Counted from the first letter of the stretch, positions 9,000-18,700 are shown. The stretch: DNA of 64,000 bases from Haloechinothrix alba (GCF_900188115.1 NZ_FZNW01000015.1:1-64000), one strand, 5' to 3'. A program made the numbers and translations. Notes: generated by a model from the letters alone, not told the origin.

Positions 9000-9997
9000 T
9001 GCCGGTCAACGCAACTCTGTCGCAGCTGTCCGACTGGTCGTACAGCTCGGCGGCGGCCATCTACCTGCTGGCCATGATCCTGTTCCTCGTCGAGCAGGCG
9101 TTCGGCAGGAAAGGGCAGGAGGCGGCCGAGCGCGCAGGGACGCGCGCCGTGGCAGGCCAGGACGAGTCCGCCGTGGCGACGGCCGGCGGCGGGGAGCCTC
9201 CGGAGAGCCCGGCCGTGGGCCCCGCCGAACGCCGCCACAGGGGGCGGGCCGAGCGGTTCGGCAGCATGGGTGTGGCCGTCATGGTGCTCGGCATGCTGCT
9301 GCACCTGGCCGCGCTGGTGTTCCGTGGCTGGTCCACGGGCCGCGCACCGTGGGGGAACATGTACGAGTTCCTCATGGTGCTGTGCTTCGCGGCCGTCGTG
9401 ACCTGGCTTGTCGTGATCAGCAGGCACGCTGTGCGGCACCTGTCGGCGTTCGTGCTGCTGCCCGTCGTCCTCCTGCTGTTCCTCGGCGGCACGCTGCTGT
9501 ACAGCACGGCGGTCCCTGTCCAGCCCGCGCTGCAGTCCTACTGGCTGGTCATCCACGTATCCGCCGCTGCGGCGTCCTCCGGGATCTTCCTGGTGCCCGG
9601 CGTCGCCAGCGTGCTGTACCTGTTCCACTCGGCGCACCAGCGCGACCCGGCCCGGTTCTCCTCCCTGGTGCGGCGGTTGCCGTCGAAGGAGCTGCTCGAC
9701 CGGGTTGCCTACCGCGTCACGGTCTTCGCGTTCCCGCTGTTCACCTTCGGGGTGATCGCGGGGGCGATCTGGGCGGAGTCGGCCTGGGGCCGCTTCTGGG
9801 GATGGGACCCCAAGGAGACGGTCGCGTTCATCACCTGGGTGATCTACGCCGCGTACCTGCATGCGCGCGCGACAGCCGGCTGGCGCGGGGACCGTGCCGC
9901 GATGATCAACATAGCGGGCTTCGCGGTCGTGGTGTTCAACCTGTTCTTCATCAACCTCGTCGTGGCGGGCCTGCACTCGTACGCTCAGGTGGACTAG
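8999..9997 (+). CDS. ccsB: Cytochrome c biogenesis protein CcsB/CcsA (heme delivery)
   Basis: This 332-residue polytopic protein contains the heme-binding tryptophan-rich motif WGWDPKE at about residues 267-273, with conserved His residues in flanking helices (IHVSAAAASSG near 185, and LHARATAGW). It carries heme across the membrane and, with ResB, joins it to apocytochrome c. The ATG at 8999 is chosen over the upstream codon at 8960 because it has a GGAAAGGA ribosome site and overlaps the resB stop. A hydrophilic stretch (about 36-85) between helices 1 and 2 is longer than in many homologues. It closes the maturation operon. Confidence 0.95.
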   Translation: MPVNATLSQLSDWSYSSAAAIYLLAMILFLVEQAFGRKGQEAAERAGTRAVAGQDESAVATAGGGEPPESPAVGPAERRHRGRAERFGSMGVAVMVLGMLLHLAALVFRGWSTGRAPWGNMYEFLMVLCFAAVVTWLVVISRHAVRHLSAFVLLPVVLLLFLGGTLLYSTAVPVQPALQSYWLVIHVSAAAASSGIFLVPGVASVLYLFHSAHQRDPARFSSLVRRLPSKELLDRVAYRVTVFAFPLFTFGVIAGAIWAESAWGRFWGWDPKETVAFITWVIYAAYLHARATAGWRGDRAAMINIAGFAVVVFNLFFINLVVAGLHSYAQVD

Positions 9998-10003
9998 CGG
10001 CCT

Positions 10004-10021
10004 GCCCGCGTGAGAGCGGGC
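10004..10021 (+). terminator. Hairpin after ccsB
   Basis: GCCCGC (10004-10009) pairs with GCGGGC (10016-10021) around a 6-base loop just after the ccsB stop. There is no T tract, which is common for actinobacterial terminators. It probably separates the maturation operon from the ATPase gene. Confidence 0.5.
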
Positions 10022-10194
10022 CGAGGGGCCTCCCGGTGCATATGTGGTGCCCGAGGAGCCCTTCGGCTCGAGCCCGCCGTCGGGTGGGCGGGGACGGCCA
10101 CTCTGCGCGGGGTGGCCTGGTGCGACTACCGTCGGGGTGGGTGCGGCGACCACGTGTCGTCGGCACCGCAGACGTTGCGCACGTGGCGGGCCCC

Positions 10195-10234
10195 AGCAGG
10201 AAGTACCAGCAGGAAGTACCAGCAGGGGAGTACC
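10195..10234. repeat. Three short direct repeats upstream of the MinD-like gene
   Basis: AGCAGGAAGTACC occurs twice in tandem (10195-10207, 10208-10220) and is followed by a near copy, AGCAGGGGAGTACC (10221-10234). The repeats lie in the roughly 300-bp gap between ccsB and the ATPase gene, about 65 bp before its start. They could be an operator array or simple slippage. No coding gene is seen in this gap. Confidence 0.7.
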
Positions 10235-10298
10235 GGCGGCAGGACCCAGCGCGCACGGCGAATGGCCCGACCGGGGCCGGACAGGGAGGACCACACGA

Positions 10299-11678
10299 GT
10301 GAGCGAGCCGGACAACGAGGCAACGACTCGACAGCCCTCGCACGTCGACGGCCTGGAGTCAGCGGAGGAGCGCACGGACTCGCATCCGCACCCGCCCGTG
10401 GATGAGCAGCAACAGGCGCAGGCGGGGTGGGCACCGGCGGATTCGGCGACTCGGCAGGAGCTGCCGCCGGTCGTGCCTCCGGGGGACCCCGCGCACGCTG
10501 CGGGACCCGGCACCGCGCAGGGTGACCCGCGCGGCGGGTTGCCGTACGACCAGAACCAGCAACCGTTCCCCCCGCTCGGCCCGCCGCAGCCGCCCTGGCA
10601 GCAAGCCCAGCAACAAGCCCAGCAGCAGGCCCAGCAACAGGCCCAGCAACAGGCCCAGCAGCAGTACGCCCCCGGGCAGCCGCATCCCGGAGCGCAGCCG
10701 CAGGCGGCGCACCCGGTGGACGATATGCGACGCCCGCGCCGGGGCCGGCATTCCGTTGCCGGTCCGGATGAGCTGGCCTCGGCCCAGCTGATCAAACCGG
10801 TGAAGCGTCGCCCGCAGAGTGGCTGGCGCAAGGCCGTCTACGTGGCGAGCGGGCATCTCATCAACCCGGGTGAGAGCCCCGCCGACCGCCGGCGCAGGGA
10901 GCTCATCGCGCGGGTGAACCAACCCCTGCGCGGCTGTTTCAAGATCGCGATGCTCAGCCTCAAGGGTGGTGTCGGCAAGACGACGACCACGACCACCCTC
11001 GGGTCGACCTTCGCGTCGCTGCGCGGGGACAGGGTCGTCGCCATCGACGCCAACCCGGACCGGGGCACGTTGTCACAGAAGATACCCATGGAGACGACGG
11101 CGACGGTGCGGCACCTGCTCCGGGACGCCGACCGGATCCACCGCTACAGCGATATACGTGCCTACACGTCCCAGGGGTCGAGCAGGTTGGAGATCCTGGC
11201 GAGCGAGCAGGACCCTGCGGTGTCCGAGGCGTTCTCGGAGCAGGACTACCGCCGTGCGGTCGACCTGCTCGAGCACTTCTACAACATCGTGCTGACCGAC
11301 TGCGGTACCGGGCTGATGCACTCGGCGATGAAGGGTGTCCTCGATGTCGCGGACGCACTCGTACTGGTCTCATCAGGCTCGGTGGACGGTGCGCGCAGTG
11401 CCTCGGCGACGCTGGACTGGTTGGACGCGCACGGCTACGGCGGTCTGGTGCAGCGCTCCGTCGTGGTGATCAACTCGGTGAGGCCGAAGATGAGCTCGGT
11501 CGACCTGGACAAGCTCGAGGCTCATTTCGGGGCACGTACTCGTGCCGTGTGCCGGATCCCCTTCGACGCGCATCTGGAGGAAGGTGCCGAGATCGAGCTG
11601 GACCAGCTCCAGGAAGGGACGCGGCTCAAGCTGCTCGAGCTCGGCGCGACGGTCGCCGACGGCTTCACCAGTCCTTGA
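10299..11678 (+). CDS. MinD/ParA-like P-loop ATPase with proline- and glutamine-rich N-terminus
   Basis: The C-terminal 250 residues form a ParA/MinD-type ATPase. A deviant Walker A, KGGVGKTT, lies at about 222-229, followed by AIDANPDRG (about 247) and the Walker B-like IVLTDCGTG. The first 200 residues are low-complexity, rich in Pro, Gln and acidic residues, with a Gln/Ala repeat at 101-122. This layout is seen in actinobacterial MinD-like proteins, including EspI of type VII secretion, but no ESX genes are present here. The GTG start at 10299 follows a GGGAGGA site eight bases upstream; the longer frame lacks this. The target and partner are unknown. Confidence 0.85.
   Translation: MSEPDNEATTRQPSHVDGLESAEERTDSHPHPPVDEQQQAQAGWAPADSATRQELPPVVPPGDPAHAAGPGTAQGDPRGGLPYDQNQQPFPPLGPPQPPWQQAQQQAQQQAQQQAQQQAQQQYAPGQPHPGAQPQAAHPVDDMRRPRRGRHSVAGPDELASAQLIKPVKRRPQSGWRKAVYVASGHLINPGESPADRRRRELIARVNQPLRGCFKIAMLSLKGGVGKTTTTTTLGSTFASLRGDRVVAIDANPDRGTLSQKIPMETTATVRHLLRDADRIHRYSDIRAYTSQGSSRLEILASEQDPAVSEAFSEQDYRRAVDLLEHFYNIVLTDCGTGLMHSAMKGVLDVADALVLVSSGSVDGARSASATLDWLDAHGYGGLVQRSVVVINSVRPKMSSVDLDKLEAHFGARTRAVCRIPFDAHLEEGAEIELDQLQEGTRLKLLELGATVADGFTSP
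10599..10664 (+). repeat. In-frame 12-bp repeat encoding a Gln/Ala tract
   Basis: About five copies of a 12-bp unit (CAGCAACAGGCC and close variants) encode repeated QQAQ units, residues 101-122 of the MinD-like ATPase. Units keep the frame, so copy number could change without inactivating the protein. Confidence 0.85.
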
Positions 11679-11766
11679 CGACTCGTACCGGGAGACCTCG
11701 CCGAACCCGCACCGGGACCGGGTTGCCGGGAACGGTCACGGGCACGGTGGCCCGGGAGAACTCACA

Positions 11767-11790
11767 GCCCCCTCGGTTTCCCGAGGGGGC
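11767..11790. terminator. Bidirectional terminator between convergent genes
   Basis: GCCCCCTCGG (11767-11776) and CCGAGGGGGC (11781-11790) form a perfect 10-bp stem with a 4-base loop. It lies between the ends of the MinD-like gene and the reverse-strand small membrane protein gene. Confidence 0.8.
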
Positions 11791-11814
11791 GTGGGGCACT
11801 TCTGGCCGGGACGG

Positions 11815-12006
11815 CTAGTTTTGCTCGTCGTCGCGTCGCTTCCTGCGCTGTTCCTCGCTGAGCTTGCGAAGGAAGTCCGGGTCGTCGTCCGGTGCGACGG
11901 GCGCTGCCTTGTGTGTCGGCGTGGTGTCGCCGCGTTCGGAACTCAACACCCGCCACAAGAGCACCGCGATCGTGATTACGCCGACCGCTGCGAGCAGGTA
12001 GTGCAT
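11815..12006 (-). CDS. Small single-pass membrane protein
   Basis: The 63-residue ORF begins at the ATG at 12006, preceded by a GGGAAGGAGC ribosome site. It has one transmembrane helix (about residues 3-19) followed by a charged cytoplasmic-looking tail ending in KRRDDEQN. A longer open frame runs upstream but overlaps bldC and lacks a credible start. I do not recognise a named family. It lies downstream of bldC on the same strand with a gap of about 100 bp, so co-transcription is possible. Function is unknown. Confidence 0.65.
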   Translation of the reverse strand: MHYLLAAVGVITIAVLLWRVLSSERGDTTPTHKAAPVAPDDDPDFLRKLSEEQRRKRRDDEQN

Positions 12007-12104
12007 GCTCGCTCCTTCCCGCTGTGCCGCGTTGGTGTCCTCTACCCCGAGACTAGCCGCATTCGTGGCGGGGGAGAGGGAAACCGGGGCATTAATGTCG
12101 AATT

Positions 12105-12311
12105 TTACTCGACCGCCTCCGATGTCAACTTGGCGAGAAGCTCGTTGACCTCGGCTTCCCGGAAACGGCGGTGCCCGCCAGGCGTGCGGATGGAGCCGAT
12201 CCTGCCCGAGGCCGCCCACCTGGTCACGGTCTTCGGATCGACGCGGAACAGCTCTGCGACTTCGCCGGGCGTGAGCAGACGGCCCCCCGACTGAGGCACG
12301 GTCGCGGTCAT
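12105..12311 (-). CDS. bldC: BldC-like MerR-family DNA-binding protein
   Basis: This 68-residue protein is almost entirely a winged helix-turn-helix of the MerR/excisionase type (LLTPGEVAELFRVDPKTVTRWAA, then a GGHRRF wing). BldC in Streptomyces is a developmental regulator that binds DNA as head-to-tail oligomers on direct repeats. Length and motif order match the BldC family very closely. The ATG at 12311 is preceded by AGGAGGTCAG, a near-perfect ribosome site. It lacks a ligand-sensing domain. Targets in this organism are not evident. Confidence 0.9.
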   Translation of the reverse strand: MTATVPQSGGRLLTPGEVAELFRVDPKTVTRWAASGRIGSIRTPGGHRRFREAEVNELLAKLTSEAVE

Positions 12312-12717
12312 GATCTGACCTCCTTATCGCGATCAGTGCGATACCCGCCGCCAATCGTGCAGGTATACCCTATCTTGGCAGCACTGGCTGCTTGATGCCA
12401 CAAGCGTCGCATCTCGCCTGGCGGGTACTCGAACGGTTGGCTGAGAGTAAAGAGTAGGTAAGGGGATGAATCGGGCATCGCCTCTGGTCGCTCACCCGGC
12501 GAGCGGGCCGAGGAAAGCACAGCCGGTTCACGCGGTGAGCGAGTTGCGGCCGGTACAACCGGCCGGTGTGGCGCCGCCACGTTCGGTCCCGCGCGCCGCG
12601 GGGACCCCGGGAAGGTAACCTGCTGGCGAGACATCAGCACATCGGGAGTGCCGCCCGCGTGTCCATCGGAGCTTCCCGGCGCGCGGCCGCGACCCCCATC
12701 CTGTTCGATGAGGCACT
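12312..12717. other. Intergenic region upstream of bldC and the Lrp gene
   Basis: This 406-bp gap lies between two divergent genes and should hold both promoters. On the bldC side there are AT-rich stretches containing GGTATACC (about 12361), but I cannot assign a promoter with confidence. Open frames across it look like chance frames in GC-rich DNA. No RNA gene was recognised. Confidence 0.5.
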
Positions 12718-13191
12718 GTGGACGCGATAGATCGGAAGATCATTGCCGCCCTGCGGGACAACGGCAGGGCGACGTACGCCGAGCTGGGGCGTCATATCGG
12801 CCTCTCGGCGTCGTCGGTGCACGAGCGTGTCGCCAAGCTCGAGGCCGCCGGGGTCATCACCGGCTATCACGCCGTCGTCGACCCCCGGGCCGTGGGTCTG
12901 GACGTGACCGCGCTCGTCGGCGTGCAACCGTCCGACACCGCATCCGACGACGCGGTGGCCGATGCCCTCGCCGAGCTGGAAGAGGTGGAGAGCTGCTACG
13001 CGGTGGCCGGTGACGACGCCTTCGTGGTGAAGGTACGCGTGCCGACCATGGATGACCTGGAGCTGGCACTGGGGCGCTTGCGCCGCATTCCCGGTGTCTC
13101 GCGCACGCACACGACGGTCGTGCTGTCCACCCGGTTCGAGGGGCGCCCGAACAACACCGCGCTGGCGGGCGGCGGCACGAACGGCACCTGA
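12718..13191 (+). CDS. Lrp/AsnC-family transcriptional regulator
   Basis: The N-terminal HTH (DRKIIAALRDNGRATYAELG, then LSASSVHERVAKLEAAGVI) and the C-terminal RAM ligand-binding domain (about residues 65-145) are typical. The 157 residues are normal size for the family. Such proteins form dimers to octamers and usually sense amino acids. The GTG start at 12718 begins right at the conserved helix. The gene precedes a DUF4229 gene and a cysteine-metabolising PLP enzyme on the same strand with gaps of only 2-9 bp. That invites the guess that it controls them in response to an amino acid such as cysteine. Confidence 0.9.
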   Translation: MDAIDRKIIAALRDNGRATYAELGRHIGLSASSVHERVAKLEAAGVITGYHAVVDPRAVGLDVTALVGVQPSDTASDDAVADALAELEEVESCYAVAGDDAFVVKVRVPTMDDLELALGRLRRIPGVSRTHTTVVLSTRFEGRPNNTALAGGGTNGT

Positions 13192-13193
13192 CC

Positions 13194-13640
13194 GTGGAGC
13201 GTAGCGTGGGCACCGTGAACGAGTGGCGTACCGGGCGGGCCGGTGGCGACTTCGCCGTCGACCTGACGTTGTACCTGCTTGCCAGGCTCGGGCTCGTGGC
13301 AGCAGGCACCATCGTGCTGGTGCTCGTCAACGTGCCGCTGCTCGTGGCGATCGCGATCGCCCTCGTGCTCTCGCTGCCGCTGGGCCTGTTGTTGCTGCGC
13401 GGGCTGAACGCGCGCGTCACCGCCGGTCTGGCCGAGCGTGGTGAGCGGCGGAAGGCGGAACGCGCGCGGCTACGTGCGCAGTTGCGCGGGGAGCTGCCGG
13501 ATGAGGCAGGCCCGGTCGCCGGCTCGGCTGCTGCCGCTGGGCACGGCGTGACGGACGGTACCGGTGCCGGGGACGAGGGCGACGAGACCACCGATGCCGC
13601 CGAGGACGACCCGGGCCGGTCGCGGCCCGGGTCTGCATAA
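13194..13640 (+). CDS. DUF4229-type small membrane protein
   Basis: After a short lead the protein has two hydrophobic helices (about residues 22-45 and 46-68), with the LTLYLLARLGL start typical of DUF4229 proteins. A basic helix (RGERRKAERARLRAQLRGE) and an acidic, disordered tail follow. Function is unknown. Start choice is uncertain: in-frame GTG codons at 13194, 13206 and 13215 all precede the first helix; the first lies two bases after the Lrp stop. It is probably in one transcript with the genes on both sides. Confidence 0.75.
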   Translation: MERSVGTVNEWRTGRAGGDFAVDLTLYLLARLGLVAAGTIVLVLVNVPLLVAIAIALVLSLPLGLLLLRGLNARVTAGLAERGERRKAERARLRAQLRGELPDEAGPVAGSAAAAGHGVTDGTGAGDEGDETTDAAEDDPGRSRPGSA

Positions 13641-13649
13641 TCGGCCGCC

Positions 13650-14744
13650 ATGGGCCAGTACTCGACTCGTGACTGGGTGGCTGAGGCGATCCGCATCATC
13701 GACGCCGACGCCAACCGCAGCGCGGACACGCACCTGCACATGTTCCCGCTTCCCCGGCGATGGGGCATCGATCTTTACCTCAAGGACGAGTCGGTGCACC
13801 CGACCGGGTCCCTCAAGCACCGGCTTGCCCGTTCGCTGCTGCTCTACGGGCTGGTCAGCGGGAGGATCGGGCCGCAGACGGTGTTGATCGAGGCATCGAG
13901 CGGGTCCACGGCCGTGTCGGAGGCGTACTTCGCGCGCATGCTGGGGCTCGAGTTCGTCACCGTCGTACCTCGCTCGACGAGCAAGGAGAAGATCGAGCTC
14001 ATCGAGTTCTACGGGGGACGTTGCCACTACGTGGACACCGCGCCGGAGATGTACAGCGAGGCGGAGCGGCTCGCCGCGGAGTGCGGGGGCCACTACCTCG
14101 ACCAGTTCACCTACGCCGAGCGGGCCACGGACTGGCGGGGTAACAACAACATCGCCGAGTCGATCTTCATGCAGATGCGTGAGGAGCGTTACCCGGTACC
14201 GAGTGCCGTGGTCGTGGGCGCGGGTACGGGCGGGACCAGCGCGACCATCGGCAGGTACGTGCGTTACCGCAGGCACCCCACGAGGATCGTCGTCGTCGAC
14301 CCGGAGAACTCCGCGTTCTGCCACGCGTGGGAGACGGGGGCCATGGACTACACGACGGGGATGCCTTCCAGGATCGAGGGGATCGGGCGGCCGAGAGTGG
14401 AGCCCTCGTTCCTGCCCGAGGTGATCGACGAGATGATCCGGGTCCCGGACGCCGGCTCGCTGGCGGCCATGCGGTTGTTGCTGCAGTACACCGGCCACCG
14501 TGCGGGCGGCTCCACGGGCACCAACCTGTACGGCGCCTTCCAGGTGATCGCGCGCATGGTGCAGCGGGGGGAGACCGGCAGTGTGGTGACCCTGGTCTGC
14601 GACGGCGGCGAACGCTACACGCACACCTACTACGACGACAGCTGGGTCGCCGCGCAAGGCCTTGACCTGCGACCGCATCGCGCGGTGCTCGACGACTTCC
14701 TCGTCACCGGCCGCTTCGATCCCCCGGTAGGGAGCCCGATGTGA
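13650..14744 (+). CDS. cds1: Cds1-like PLP-dependent cysteine synthase-family enzyme
   Basis: The 364-residue protein is a fold-type II PLP enzyme. The cofactor Lys is K56 in [11 protein letters not shown], the substrate loop is EASSGSTA (about 81-88) and the phosphate loop is GAGTGG (about 190-195). Sequence and length resemble M. tuberculosis Cds1 (Rv3684), an L-cysteine desulfhydrase that releases H2S, pyruvate and ammonia. A synthase role cannot be excluded from sequence alone. It lies nine bases after the DUF4229 gene and shares its strand with the Lrp regulator. A terminator overlaps its stop. Confidence 0.8.
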   Translation: MGQYSTRDWVAEAIRIIDADANRSADTHLHMFPLPRRWGIDLYLKDESVHPTGSLKHRLARSLLLYGLVSGRIGPQTVLIEASSGSTAVSEAYFARMLGLEFVTVVPRSTSKEKIELIEFYGGRCHYVDTAPEMYSEAERLAAECGGHYLDQFTYAERATDWRGNNNIAESIFMQMREERYPVPSAVVVGAGTGGTSATIGRYVRYRRHPTRIVVVDPENSAFCHAWETGAMDYTTGMPSRIEGIGRPRVEPSFLPEVIDEMIRVPDAGSLAAMRLLLQYTGHRAGGSTGTNLYGAFQVIARMVQRGETGSVVTLVCDGGERYTHTYYDDSWVAAQGLDLRPHRAVLDDFLVTGRFDPPVGSPM

Positions 14745-14757
14745 CGTCGGGCTCCCT
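14729..14757. terminator. Terminator overlapping the end of the Cds1-like gene
   Basis: AGGGAGCCCGA (14729-14739) and TCGGGCTCCCT (14747-14757) make a perfect 11-bp stem with a 7-base loop. The stop codon lies in the loop. It separates this gene from the convergent menA and should act in both directions. Confidence 0.85.
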
Positions 14758-14784
14758 GGATGGAACCAACGTCACCTTCGGCTC

Positions 14785-15657
14785 CTATCCGAACGCCAGC
14801 GCGGTCGCGGTGACAGCCGCCCACAGCAGCATCGCCAGGCCGGTGTCGCGCAGCACGGGAACGAGCGCGTAGCCGGCGTGCCTGCCGAGCACCGTCCGTA
14901 GCGGGGCGATGAGCAGCAGTGCGGACACCACGGCGAAGGTGGCAGGCGGATGCCACGTACCGACGAGCAGGCTCGCGACGAACGGCAGCACCAGCAGTGC
15001 CACGTACAGCCTGCGCGTACCCCCGTCGCCCAGCCGTACGGCAAGGGTCCGCTTGCCGACCGCCGAGTCACTCCGGATATCCCGCAGGTTGTTGGCAAGC
15101 AGTACCGCTGCCGAGAACGCGCCGATGGCGACCGCGCACGCAACCGCGGTCGGGCTCACCACGTCTGCCTGGACGTACATCGTGCCGAGCACGGCGACGA
15201 GCCCGAAGAACACGAACACGGCGGGCTCACCGAAGCCCGCGTAGCCGTACGGCTTGGCACTGCCGGTGTAGAACCACGCACCGGCGACGCAGGCCGCCCC
15301 GACCGCGAACAGCCACCAGTGGCCGCTGAGCACGATGAGCGTGGCACCGACGACGCAGGCGACGACCAGGCAGCTCAGCGCGCTCGCGCGAACCGATGCG
15401 GGGGTTGCCAGCCCGGTGGCGACCAGCCGCACCGGCCCGACCCTGCGGTCATCGGTACCCCGGATGCCGTCGGAGTAGTCGTTGGCGAAGTTCACGCCGA
15501 TGATCAGGGCGAGCGCCACGACCAGGGCGAGTGCCGCGTACGCAGGCGACGCGTGCCCGGCGTACGCCGCCGCCCCGGTGCCCGCGAGTACCGGGGCGAC
15601 GGCGTTCGGCAGCGTGCGGGGGCGTGCCCCTTCGATCCATTCAGCGAGCGTGGCCAT
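14785..15657 (-). CDS. menA: 1,4-dihydroxy-2-naphthoate polyprenyltransferase
   Basis: MenA joins the polyprenyl tail to 1,4-dihydroxy-2-naphthoate in the membrane, giving demethylmenaquinone. The 290-residue protein has about eight or nine hydrophobic helices and the UbiA-type Mg-prenyl-diphosphate motif NDYSDGIRGTD (about 59-69). A second acidic motif is NNLRDIRSD. The ATG at 15657 gives the conserved MATLAEWIEGARPRTLPNA start. The upstream extension in the same frame overlaps the carboxylase gene and is rejected. It works with MenD, MenE and MenB (upstream steps), MenG and MenJ (downstream steps) encoded in this window. Confidence 0.95.
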   Translation of the reverse strand: MATLAEWIEGARPRTLPNAVAPVLAGTGAAAYAGHASPAYAALALVVALALIIGVNFANDYSDGIRGTDDRRVGPVRLVATGLATPASVRASALSCLVVACVVGATLIVLSGHWWLFAVGAACVAGAWFYTGSAKPYGYAGFGEPAVFVFFGLVAVLGTMYVQADVVSPTAVACAVAIGAFSAAVLLANNLRDIRSDSAVGKRTLAVRLGDGGTRRLYVALLVLPFVASLLVGTWHPPATFAVVSALLLIAPLRTVLGRHAGYALVPVLRDTGLAMLLWAAVTATALAFG

Positions 15658-15678
15658 GGGATCATTTTTTCCCACCGT

Positions 15679-15721
15679 ACGTGCGCGGCCGCCGGTACCC
15701 CGTCCTGACGGCCGCGCACGT
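15679..15721. terminator. Hairpin between the carboxylase gene and menA
   Basis: ACGTGCGCGGCCG (15679-15691) pairs perfectly with CGGCCGCGCACGT (15709-15721) around a 17-base loop. It lies just after the carboxylase stop and before the menA start on the reverse strand. It may end the carboxylase transcript, though no T tract follows. Confidence 0.6.
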
Positions 15722-15736
15722 GCGGCCGGGCCGCAC

Positions 15737-18700
15737 CTACCCGTCCAAGCCGCGCTCCAGCGCCGCGACGATCCGCGGTCGCAGCTCGTCCGGCTGGATG
15801 ATCGCGTCCACCGATCCCACGTCGACGGCGCGCCGGATGCTGTGCACACGGTCGAACTCCGTGGCCACCTCGCCGAGCTTCTCCGCGCGCACCGAGGCAC
15901 GAACCTCGTCCAGCTCGGTGGTCAGCGCGGCACGTTGCGGCCCGGATGCGTTCGTGATCCGCTGCTCCAGCTCGCGTACCCGTTCGTCGGCGGCGGTGCG
16001 AGCGTTGACGTCCCCGGCGAACACCACGGCCGCGGCAGGGGCGCCCCCGATCACGGATGCGAACGAGCCGTCCACGGCGAGCACGGTCATGTTCGGGTTG
16101 AGCGCCTTGGAGAACACCACGAACGCGCCGCCGTGGTACCGCGAGACGACGCAGAACACGATCGGGCCGTCGAAGTTCACGATCGCCCGGCCGATCTCGG
16201 CTCCGTACTCCAGTTGCAGCTTGCGCAGCGACTCCGGGGAGCCGTCGAACCCGGACAGGTTCGCCAGCACGACGAGTGGCCGGTTCCCGCTCGCCGCGTT
16301 GATCGCCCGCGCGACCTTCTTCGACGAGCGGGGGAACAGCGTACCCGCGGTGTAGGTGTCGGGACCGTCGGTCGGCGGGAACCCGCGACGTGGAACGGAC
16401 CGGGACTCCATGCCCACCAGGCACACCGGGATGCCCGCGAGGTGGGCGTCGGCGACCACGGAGGTCTCCGCGTCGGCCATGCCCGCCCAACGCTCCAGCA
16501 TCTCGTGGTCGGCGTCGGCCAGGGCGCGCATCACTGTGCGGATGTCGAACGCCTTCTTGCGGTCGGGGTTGGTCTCCGCCGAGAAGATCTCACCTACCCG
16601 CGTGAAGTCGCTGCCCTCGTGCTCGTGCGGGGAAGAGGATACGTCCCTGTCGACGGGGTCGTCGGTCCGCGCGCGGCGCGGCGCTGACTCGCCCGGCGCG
16701 ACGTAGCTGTGCTCGTAGTGCCGCATCAGCACGTCGCGCGCCCCCGCGAGGTCGCGGGCCCAGTACTGGGCCTGGCCGTTCGGGCCCATCACCCGGTCGT
16801 AGCCGCCGATGCCGAAGTTGTCCTCGGCCGAGACCCCTCCGGAGAAGTCCAGCGACTGCTTGCCCGTGAGCACCATCGCCGAGTCGGGCGTCATCACGAG
16901 GATGCCCTTGGTGTGCATGAGCATGGTGGCCTCGGCGTTCCAGTACGGCTGGGCTCCGACGTTGATCCCGGCCACCACGATGTTGATCTCGCGGCCACCC
17001 TGCGTGAACTCCACGATCCGCTTGATCACGGCCGCGATCCAGTCCATGTTCTCCGTACCGGAGTCCATGGAGATCTTCGCGCCCGCGGAGACGGCGAACC
17101 ACTCCACCGGCAGTCGCATACGCTCGGCAAGGTCGAGCGCGGCGATCACCCTGGAGCATTCGGGCTCGGCCAGCGCGCCGAGGGCCTTGGTCGGGTCGCC
17201 GAGCAGGGCCACCCTGCGCACCCCCTCCGGGTGCCGCTCCGTCGGGGTGCTCACCACCCCGGTCACGATCGCCGAGCTGTTCTGCCCCTTCGGCCGGTCC
17301 ACCGGCACCAGCTCGCCGGCGGAGTCGAGGTCGTACTCGGTGAACGTCCCCTCTGAGCCGGCGAGCGTGTCGACCAGCTCGTAGGGGTAGACGGTGCCGC
17401 GCCTGCGTGCCCGCAGCACCTTCTGGTCGTAGTCGTCCAGCGGCTTGATCGGCTCGACATCCGGCTCGGTCACGTCCAGCCGGACGCCGGACTCGGGCTC
17501 GTACGAGACCCGTACGGCGGCGTCCCGCAGCTCGCCGGTCGCGTGGTCGCGCTGCCTGCCGAGGAACATCACCTCCTCGATGCCTGCACCTGCCGTGCTG
17601 GGCACGGCCCGCTGCGCGATCGAGTTGATCTCCTGAGCGGTCAGCTCGCTCGGCGGCCAAGCGTAGATGAGGATCCGGTTGGTGTCGAGCCTGCCCTTGG
17701 CCGGCCGTTGCGCCTGTACCTTCCGGATCGCGTCGACACAGGCAGCCAGGGTGCCCTCCACCGCGGGCAGCGCGGCCACCCTGCCGTTCGTGTCGCGCAG
17801 CGGGGTCAGGTCGCGTACCTGAGCCATCGCAACCAGCCGCTCGTCGGAGGGGTTGCTCGGCGCCACGCAGGAGAACAGGTAGACGTCCTCGTCGGCCGAA
17901 GGCAGGCGGGTGACGTCGAAGTTGCGTAGCCGCTGCAGCTCGAGCCGCTGCGCGATGAGCGGGTGGATACCGCGGATCAGGCGCTCCTCGGCCAGCCCGG
18001 TCGCGGCGGGGCGGAACGTGAAGTGGTGATGCATCGCGTCGCCGGTGCGCCCGGCCACCGAGGTCGTCACCCTGCGCACCTTCGCCAGAAGCGGGATCTC
18101 GCTGAGCACCCCACGCAACGCGGCGGCCTTGGCGTCGGCGTCGTCCGGCTGGTCGTCCCAATGCAGGTAGATGTCGACGACAAGGCCTGCCAGGTCGGTC
18201 TGCCCGGCCAGCTCGGCGACGGCGCGAGCCGCGTCGCCCAGTTCGGCGATATCGGCTGCCGTGCTGATCAGGCGTAGCCGGTGACCATCGAGGTCGTACT
18301 CGGCCGAGACCAGTGCCCGCCCGCCGACGTGCTCGCAGCGGACGTTCTCCAGCCCCCGTGTGCGGTAGTAACGGCGAACGAGGACCTCCAGCAGCGGCCC
18401 CAGGTCGGTGCCCGGCCGGGTGATGCGCTGCCCGAGCAGCCGCACCAGCGGCTCGGGGCTGGCGACCATCTCGGAGATCCGCTCCTCGCGGTCCGGTGCG
18501 TCCGGGTGCTCGTCGAGGTACCGCAGGTGTTTGCGCACCCTCGCGTACACCTCGGCCCGGCCGCGCCGCAGCATCGGCTGGGCGAACCACCGGAAGACCA
18601 CACCGCGGGCCAGGTCCCCGACGGTCGGGAAGCGCAGCTGGGTGGCGGTGACCAGCCGCTCCAGCGCCTCGCCCGCGAGGTCGCGCAACGAGTTGCCTGG

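Noticed and set aside
12308-12640. 110-codon reverse ORF between bldC and the Lrp gene
   Set aside because: It has no recognisable motif, overlaps the likely promoters, and starts without a good ribosome site.
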